From assembly GCA_029531795.1 (NCBI GenBank), contig JAPEIS010000018.1, forward strand, positions 124,001 through 188,000: DNA of 64,000 bases. The letters are read 5' to 3'. Below the pieces are notes generated by a model. That model saw nothing but the letters and a program-made list of their open reading frames with translations. It was not told the DNA's origin and ran no database searches. The stretch comes from Sclerotinia nivalis. Lineage: Eukaryota; Ascomycota; Leotiomycetes; Helotiales; Sclerotiniaceae. Below, piece by piece: positions 58,070-64,000 of this stretch. A program made the translations under genes and the position numbers. Numbering within the stretch: the first letter of the stretch is position 1; each line of letters opens with the position of its first letter.

Positions 58070-58318
58070 TCAGATTTTGAAATCATCATCATCTAGCTCA
58101 ATGAGCATCGATGGACTTGGAGGCGGGTTTGGAGGAGGAGATGGTGGATCATCCCTTGACATATTTGTCGACGAAATAGACTCGACTTTTGGATGATGAG
58201 TCACTCGTCGGCGAGGTGTTCGGATTTGTGGAGCTCCGAATGATAAAGCCGGAGGAGCAGCTTTACGCTGACGTTGTTGAAGACGAGAAGAGGAAAGATT
58301 TGCTGGAGCGACGGCCAT
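58070..58318 (-). CDS. Small Pro-rich protein, model uncertain
   Basis: An open frame of 82 residues begins MAVAPANLSSSRLQQRQRK, has basic middle parts (RTPRRRVTHHPK), then SPPPNPPPSPS, and ends ELDDDDFKI. I recognise no family. Its TGA is followed three bases later by a clear donor (GTAAGT, 58061-58066). A matching branch (CTGAC) and acceptor (CCCAAG) lie near 58012-58027. Past that acceptor a good reading frame (YLRSKLKLEFCPATNLLHPL) continues to a stop at 57892, but it is one base out of phase. The gene may extend there if one base is missing near the GATTTC before the stop. Confidence 0.4.
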   Translation of the reverse strand: MAVAPANLSSSRLQQRQRKAAPPALSFGAPQIRTPRRRVTHHPKVESISSTNMSRDDPPSPPPNPPPSPSMLIELDDDDFKI

Positions 58319-60607
58319 CTTTCTTATCTGATCCGAAACAATACACAGGAGAATTATATAGGAATTAAGGGAAAAGAAATATGATTAACTCCGAGAATTA
58401 ATAATAGCTAGGTCGGTTATCTCCCGTAAGAAGAAATCTAGTGCTCAAAAAAGCAAATCTAGACAAGCAAGCCACTTTCGGAGAATTAAGTAGATGGAAG
58501 CTGAAAGACTCTAAAAAGCTCTTGGGTCAAAAATCTCTTCTTTTGCTGACCCTTCCATCGTACTTAAATACCTGTTCCCCTCGTTCCTCCTACCTTCTAG
58601 ATCTATCATAAAATTCCCAAATGTTCCCTTGGAGCCTTCGATACCCGCAAAATCCTTCTACGTGCTTTTGTCACACGGATGCCCTGTCTAGACCCTACAT
58701 ACAACAGTGCTCCCGACGGCTCTTGGAAGCCTCGAGAGGGCAGTGACATTCATTCGGTCTTGGCCCTGGGCCTATTTTTCCCTTCCTCATTTCCAATCGA
58801 TAGATAGATTGGTAGATAGATACTCGTTACGAAGCCTCCCAAATTCGCGGGAATACACACACAGATTCACCGAACACTTAACCTGCAAACACAACACATC
58901 GAATCAAAAATAAATCAAAAATAATAATAAAAATTCCACCATTCCGTCATCCCGGAAACGGGAATTTCTCCCTCAGTCAGACTTCCAGAAGCAAACAGGC
59001 AGAAATACGACAAATCATATTTCGCCAATCTCATCATGCCTTACATTACCGCACCCCGGAAACAAGGAAATAAGGAAACAAGGAAAGAAGAGAAGAAGAG
59101 AAGAACCGATATCGGATTAGGAAATTACAGTAAGTAAGTAAGTCATCGCTTCGCATTGCATGGATACATATCTAGTACTCACTCACTCGGTGCTCACTGA
59201 GGTATGGATGGTATGTCTGCATAACTATTACAACTAGATACAGATAATATCAACCTACCTGCACCTTTACTTTAACTACAAGTAACCTAACCCGCTTTTC
59301 CAAACAACATTCTTTGCCTCGCTTTGCCTTGCCTTGTCTGGTCTTGCCTCGTCCTGTCTTGTCTTTGCCTCAGATTTTGCATCGGTTTCTTTTCTCTGTG
59401 TGAGAAAATAGGAAAATATTGACTCAAGACCGATTTGAAGATAGAGCACCGTTACACCCGCGTTCTCGGGAGAATATATAGATCGTACACAAGATAGATA
59501 GATCTTAGATTACGTCTTTAACGGGGAATGGGGAATGGGAGTGCTTTTGGTATGTTTTGGGTGGGGTGGGGAGGGGGGAAGGGAAGGGATGGGATGGGAT
59601 GGGAATGGATTGTCAGTCAATAAAGAACATTTGCAGTGTAAGTAGTAGATAAAGAGATAGGCAGATAACTAGATACAGGAGTATGTTACCAAGAGATCGA
59701 ACTCCAAACTCCAAGCTTCATATACGAATCCTTCCTAGGCATAGAAACGGTTTTCATGGCTGTGATGTTTGTGATGAGCGATAAGTGGATAGGGTAGACG
59801 AGTACCGTGCTGGTGGTGCATGCTTTAGGTAAGTAGGTATTGGGTACATATTTGTGTGATGATGGGATGAGGTGAGAAAGCTTCTAGACATAGATATACC
59901 AGGGGTGCAACGTGCCGTGGGGATGGGCAGATACGCCGCAACAATGTCTCACGGAAGGCAAGTAGATTGATGAAACACTCACTCCCACAGGCACAGGCAC
60001 TGGCACTCGCACTCGATACGAGCAAATCTTACGATTGTGTATGAATCCGCCGGTACAGTAGCGCGAGCACGCCATGCAGTGTAATGATCCTGCAGTGTAA
60101 TGATCCGATTCGATCCGTTATCCATTCCAACACCATTGAATGATTAGGTAGGAATTAATTCTCTTTTTCTTAGGGCAAATGGAGCAAACTATCTAGATAC
60201 CAGGTATGTCTCGAAAGCTAGCCAGTAGACACCAATAGGACCAGGCGGAAAAAATTAAAGAAAAATTAAAAGAGTTACAACCTTTCCATGTAAACAACAA
60301 CAGAATCAAGCTTGCCATTCATTCATTCGCCTTATGCTTCCAACCCAAAATTCTCCAATCGGTGTAATGTCGGTACCATCATTCCCATTCATGTCCATCG
60401 CCGCGTTCGTGTATTTCACAAATCATTATGCTTCAAGCCAAAGAAAAGGTATCGTATGTCGTTGTGAAATAGAAAAAAAGGAGTCTAAGGTAAATGGCCC
60501 AACACAACACTTGCGGTGAGTATCTATAAACGTTCCTCCGTTGCTTCCCCGCCTCCGACTTTCTTGACCCGGGAAGGGTCGCTGCGTTTAATCTTCGGAC
60601 AGTAGCT
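58319..60607. other. Intergenic, no supportable gene
   Basis: Simple repeats only: TAAG units (59131-59142), a TTGCC/TTGTC run (59318-59370), GGGATG units (59586-59605), GATAGATA stretches, and CAGGCACTGGCACT units (59989-60010). No gene-like frame was recognised. Confidence 0.6.
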
Positions 60608-62959
60608 TTATTGTACTTGAGCAACAATTTCGCTCGCCTTCGAAAGTGATTCAACCATTTGTTGACATTCCTTTCTTCTTCGAACGGTGTAGTCACTTTC
60701 TTTGAGCAAATCATCGAGAGTATCGGTTCTGTACATATTCTCGAGAAGCTCTCGTTGCATTTCATCCTTGGTGTATCTATAATTGATTAATCAAGGTAAC
60801 TCGGAAAATGATCAGGGATTCTTACTGGACGAGGTTAAGCATAATGGCTTTGGGTACCATATCAATCATGGTTCGCTTTACGATATTGTAATATGAATTG
60901 ATGAGAAGTTCTAAAAGAGTTAGCAGTGATATCCAGAGATGAATTAAGATTGACCTACTAATAATCTCAACTTCTGTTCCTTCTCTCTCTGACAAAGTTC
61001 CAGAGGCCTTGAGGATCGGCGGTGGGGCTTCCATGGCAGCCATCTTCTTCTTGTTTTTAGAAGCAAAGAAACTTCCAAAGAAACCTCCATTTTGGTCATT
61101 CATTCCATCAAGTGTTGGACTTGCGGTACGAGCAGGTGTTGATGGGATCGGCTTTCCGGACTTAGGATCGACTTGAACGGGCTTAGATGCGTTATGTCTT
61201 TCACTAACAATAGCCATAGCCTGTAAAGTAAGTTAATAGGGATTATTAATCAATGATTGTCAAACTTACTCTGTGGCCGTTGAGAAAATCAGGGTGACCG
61301 GTGTTGATATAGCATGCTTCCATAGCCACTAAATCCCTTACGAGCTTATTGGCAGGGTCCATGGCCTTCTTAAAGAATGCAATAACGACGGCATGGAATT
61401 TCTCCTTCAATTGAGGATACCTGCGGAATAATTGCTTGGCAAGAAGTTGAGTAAGGATTCTAACAAGTTCGTCGTATACCAAGGAAGCACACTTCAAACT
61501 TGGTTCTTCCAGACGCTTAATTTGTTGCTTAACAATTAGTTCGAAAGCAGTAGTACCAACAAATAGTGCAGGCGAAGAACCCGAGGAGTTATACAGAATA
61601 GTTCTGATGTCAATATCCTTGACTTGATCAAATGGATCCACAGCTTTAACACCGTTCGAGTAAAGTTCGTGGAAGACGAAGCTGATTCTAGCACCTCCTG
61701 AAAGTTCGACACTGGAAAGCTCCTGGTTATTACCCTCCAGGACCGTCCGCCATTCATTTGTAAATTCCGTAATGATATTGAGAACAATATTCGCACTATT
61801 TCCAAGCATCGAATCTCCAAGACCTGCCAACTCCGCAGTGTACTTTTGTAATGAAGCCGAAATACGAGCCTTAATATCTGGAAGGGTTTGCTTGATGTGC
61901 ATCATCAAGATGAGGTTCAACTTTCTGGCCAAATAGGGTGTTCCGCAATATGTGCTCTTATTCTTGTATGCTCGGTGATTCTCGAAGAAGTTCTTCTCGT
62001 TTTCCAATGCCGCACTAATCTGCTTCTTATTGTCGATATCCCTTTGACCTCTGTTGACCACTGGAACGTAACCTAATCTCAGGGGAATAATTCTTCCAGC
62101 CAAAATGTCCACAACATCAGTTCCATCGTCCATCAAATCGACCTTAGTCAAAACACCAATAGTTCTTTGACCTTCTGGGTCGACCTCTCGCGCAAGCTTC
62201 AATCCATCGGAGTTAGCCAAATCGGTATTAGCACCCGTAACAGCAAGAATAATAGCATTTGGCTTGCTAATTTGCTTCAGGACCATCTCTTTAATTTGTC
62301 TTTCAATATCCCTTGGTTGATCTCCGACTGGAACCTTGGTCAACCCGGGTAAATCGACCAGGGTAAGAGTAAGAACATTAGGAGAGTATATGCGGAGGTT
62401 GATGGGAGCTGGAGAGATTCCCGCATTTCGACCAGTCTTCGCCTCTGTTTCCTTCACAATCTCATCTCTAATCTGATTAAAGTCAAAGAACTTTTGCCCG
62501 GGAATATGAAGAAACTCGCCCCATTCATCAACATTGGCTTCTTTATCACCTGTCGTGACCAGTTCCTCCGTATCCTTTACCCCGTTTGTCTTCGCGGTAG
62601 GCGGACGGTTGATAAGTTGTAGGATGAGCGGTCTTCTGGTAACAATACCGGTTCCTCGAGGTAAACTGCGCATCATCATAGTATTAGCTTATGTAAAACA
62701 AAGCATGCAGGTAAGTGGCAGACTCACAAGTCTCTACCAACTATATTTTCTAGAACCGAACTCTTTCCACTCGACTGACTCCCTACCACTGCGATTTGAG
62801 GAAGATCTATGGGGTTTTGTACACCGACAGTCGTGAATACATCTTGAAGCTTGTTTACCAGTCTGCAAGATCTGTTAGCTATACGGCGCAAACAAATACA
62901 GTTTAAGGAGGTCCTAACGTTATGAGACTGGGGTCAGAGATACCGCCTTGTGCGGCCAT
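60608..62959 (-). CDS. VPS1: Dynamin-like GTPase Vps1
   Basis: Six exons (62959-62919, 62862-62728, 62665-61270, 61220-60959, 60910-60826, 60776-60608; introns 48-62 bp) give 695 residues, the usual length for fungal Vps1/VpsA. GTPase motifs are complete: P-loop GSQSSGKS (41-48), a conserved switch region ([12 protein letters not shown]), DLPGLTKV and TKVD. The middle domain follows, then a variable insert with Ala/Ser/Pro and [13 protein letters not shown], then the GTPase effector domain ([20 protein letters not shown], then [15 protein letters not shown]). Vps1 self-assembles to cut membranes in vacuolar sorting, endosomal recycling and peroxisome fission. There is no PH or Pro-rich domain, as expected for Vps1. 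The tiny first exon (41 bp) codes [13 protein letters not shown]. Confidence 0.95.
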
Positions 62960-63734
62960 GATTGCGGATGCGTGTTGATTCTGAAGGGAGATGGATAGTT
63001 TGAAGATGCAGTAATATCTTTTGGCAAGCTTGTCTCTTGTTGGTATCTCTTTCTAGGAAAGTGGTAGTTGGAAAAGTTTCTGGTTATAAAATGCGACTCC
63101 TGTTGATATTCTGTTGTCTAAGACAAACTAGGCGTGCGAGGCCAACTTCCGCGAGGTGAGGCTAGTAATGACGGTCCGTGCGCGGATCTTAACCACACGT
63201 ATTAAGATGGAGAAGCTACTAGGTAGTTGATGCAGAAAAGCGTTTGGCTTGGATTAAATTTGACAAGATTATACGTCCGGTATCTTGAGCTAAAGTTTCA
63301 GTCGTATATGATAGATATACTAGCAGAAAGGATTCTTTGTTCTCAATGGTGAGTGAGTTCCAATTGTCCAAAAAAAAAAAATCTATTGAATCACAAGATA
63401 TAATGAGATATACTGAAGCGTCATATGGACGAGAAATCTCCAATCCAGTGGGGGCCGGGCGGGGTTGATTGATACCCAAGGAGTCAAGAACAGCTCATAT
63501 ATACTCATACAAAAACATATACTCATCTATTGGTTTTTGAAAGTTTAGATACATGTCAGTGAATCTAATGCTACATACCTAGCTACAAAACCAACAAGCC
63601 CTAAAGCTTCGTCATCACTATTACGACGCAGATTCGCCAGAGAATTAGGCGCCTAAATATCGAAGAGCAAGCACGTGCCCAACCCCCTTTCAATACTTCA
63701 AATACGCGGATAACTTCCACCTCTCAACCCAACC
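62960..63734. promoter_or_regulatory. Divergent promoter region VPS1 / ribokinase
   Basis: This 775-bp stretch between two divergent genes holds an A13 run near 63370 and no recognisable gene. Confidence 0.5.
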
Positions 63735-64000
63735 ATGTCACCCAAAATTATAACTGTAATCGGATCCCTCAATATCGATCTCGTAACGCTTACGCCTCGT
63801 GTTCCGGCTGGCGGCGAAACCTTAACCGCTACATCTTTTAGCACTGGTCCTGGCGGAAAAGGTGCCAATCAAGCTGTAGCATGCGCTCGCCTCTCAAGAC
63901 CTAATCCCGCTTCCGCTCCATCTTACGACAGCGATGTTCTGGTCAAAATGATAGGTGCTGTTGGTGATGATGAGTATGTATTTATCTTTCAAAAATCCTA
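63735..64000 (+). CDS. RBK1: Ribokinase, 5' part only
   Basis: The gene is cut by the right edge of the window. Exon 1 (63735-63973) codes 79 residues plus two bases and ends at a GTATGT donor at 63974. The sequence opens PKIITVIGSLNIDLVTLTPR and continues PAGGETLTATSFSTGPGGKG ANQAVACARL, the PfkB/ribokinase sugar-binding start (NxD, then GGKGANQA). The enzyme phosphorylates ribose to ribose-5-phosphate. The ATP-binding half lies outside the window. It is divergent from VPS1. Confidence 0.88.
   Translation, partial: MSPKIITVIGSLNIDLVTLTPRVPAGGETLTATSFSTGPGGKGANQAVACARLSRPNPASAPSYDSDVLVKMIGAVGDDEYVFIFQKS

Overview
This window reads as nuclear DNA of a filamentous ascomycete (Pezizomycotina). 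The supporting signs are short introns (48-141 bp, mostly 48-64) with GTRAGT-type donors, a HapX-type bZIP regulator, a Zn2Cys6 regulator, a DUF3176 membrane protein, and transposon relics with RIP-like C-to-T/G-to-A decay. AT-rich intergenic DNA with many ggtaggtaggta-type runs, and the style of the proteins, suggest Leotiomycetes (Sclerotiniaceae-like). That placement is an impression and was not tested by any search.

Left half (1-26 kb), gene-poor. The only confident genes are a two-exon regulator that joins a Zn2Cys6 DNA-binding domain to a maltose/galactoside-type O-acetyltransferase (6445-8753) and a secreted, repeat-rich double-psi beta-barrel protein (23523-24635). Between them lie a 5'-truncated Tad-type LINE flanked by 16-bp direct repeats (about 10884-12416) and a Copia-type LTR with a short gag stub (18876-19262).

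Middle (26.8-44 kb). CCZ1 (Rab7 exchange factor subunit) is divergent from mitochondrial methionyl-tRNA formyltransferase FMT1. Then comes a strongly decayed tandem array with a period of about 128 bp (31.6-33.2 kb) that still shows a protein-like pattern on the minus strand, a SprT-like metalloprotease, a 7-kb gene desert holding a tRNA-like Pol III unit, a 48-bp duplication and a poly-G tract, and a DUF3176 membrane protein whose second exon looks frame-disturbed.

Right end (44.5-64 kb), gene-dense housekeeping DNA. Cytosolic glutamyl-tRNA synthetase and mitochondrial ribosomal protein uL1m share a 222-bp divergent promoter. COG2 follows, then hapX (iron regulator), a secreted RNase T2, a short-chain dehydrogenase, an alpha-methylacyl-CoA racemase-type enzyme, a small uncertain gene, the dynamin-like GTPase VPS1 (six exons), and the start of a ribokinase cut by the window edge.

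Three genes (FMT1, uL1m, GluRS) serve protein synthesis, two of them in mitochondria. Three others (CCZ1, COG2, VPS1) serve vesicle traffic. This is probably ordinary mixing rather than a cluster. No biosynthetic gene cluster and no clearly new multi-gene system was seen. The most unusual items are the regulator-enzyme fusion, the fossil 43-residue repeat array, and the tRNA-like unit.
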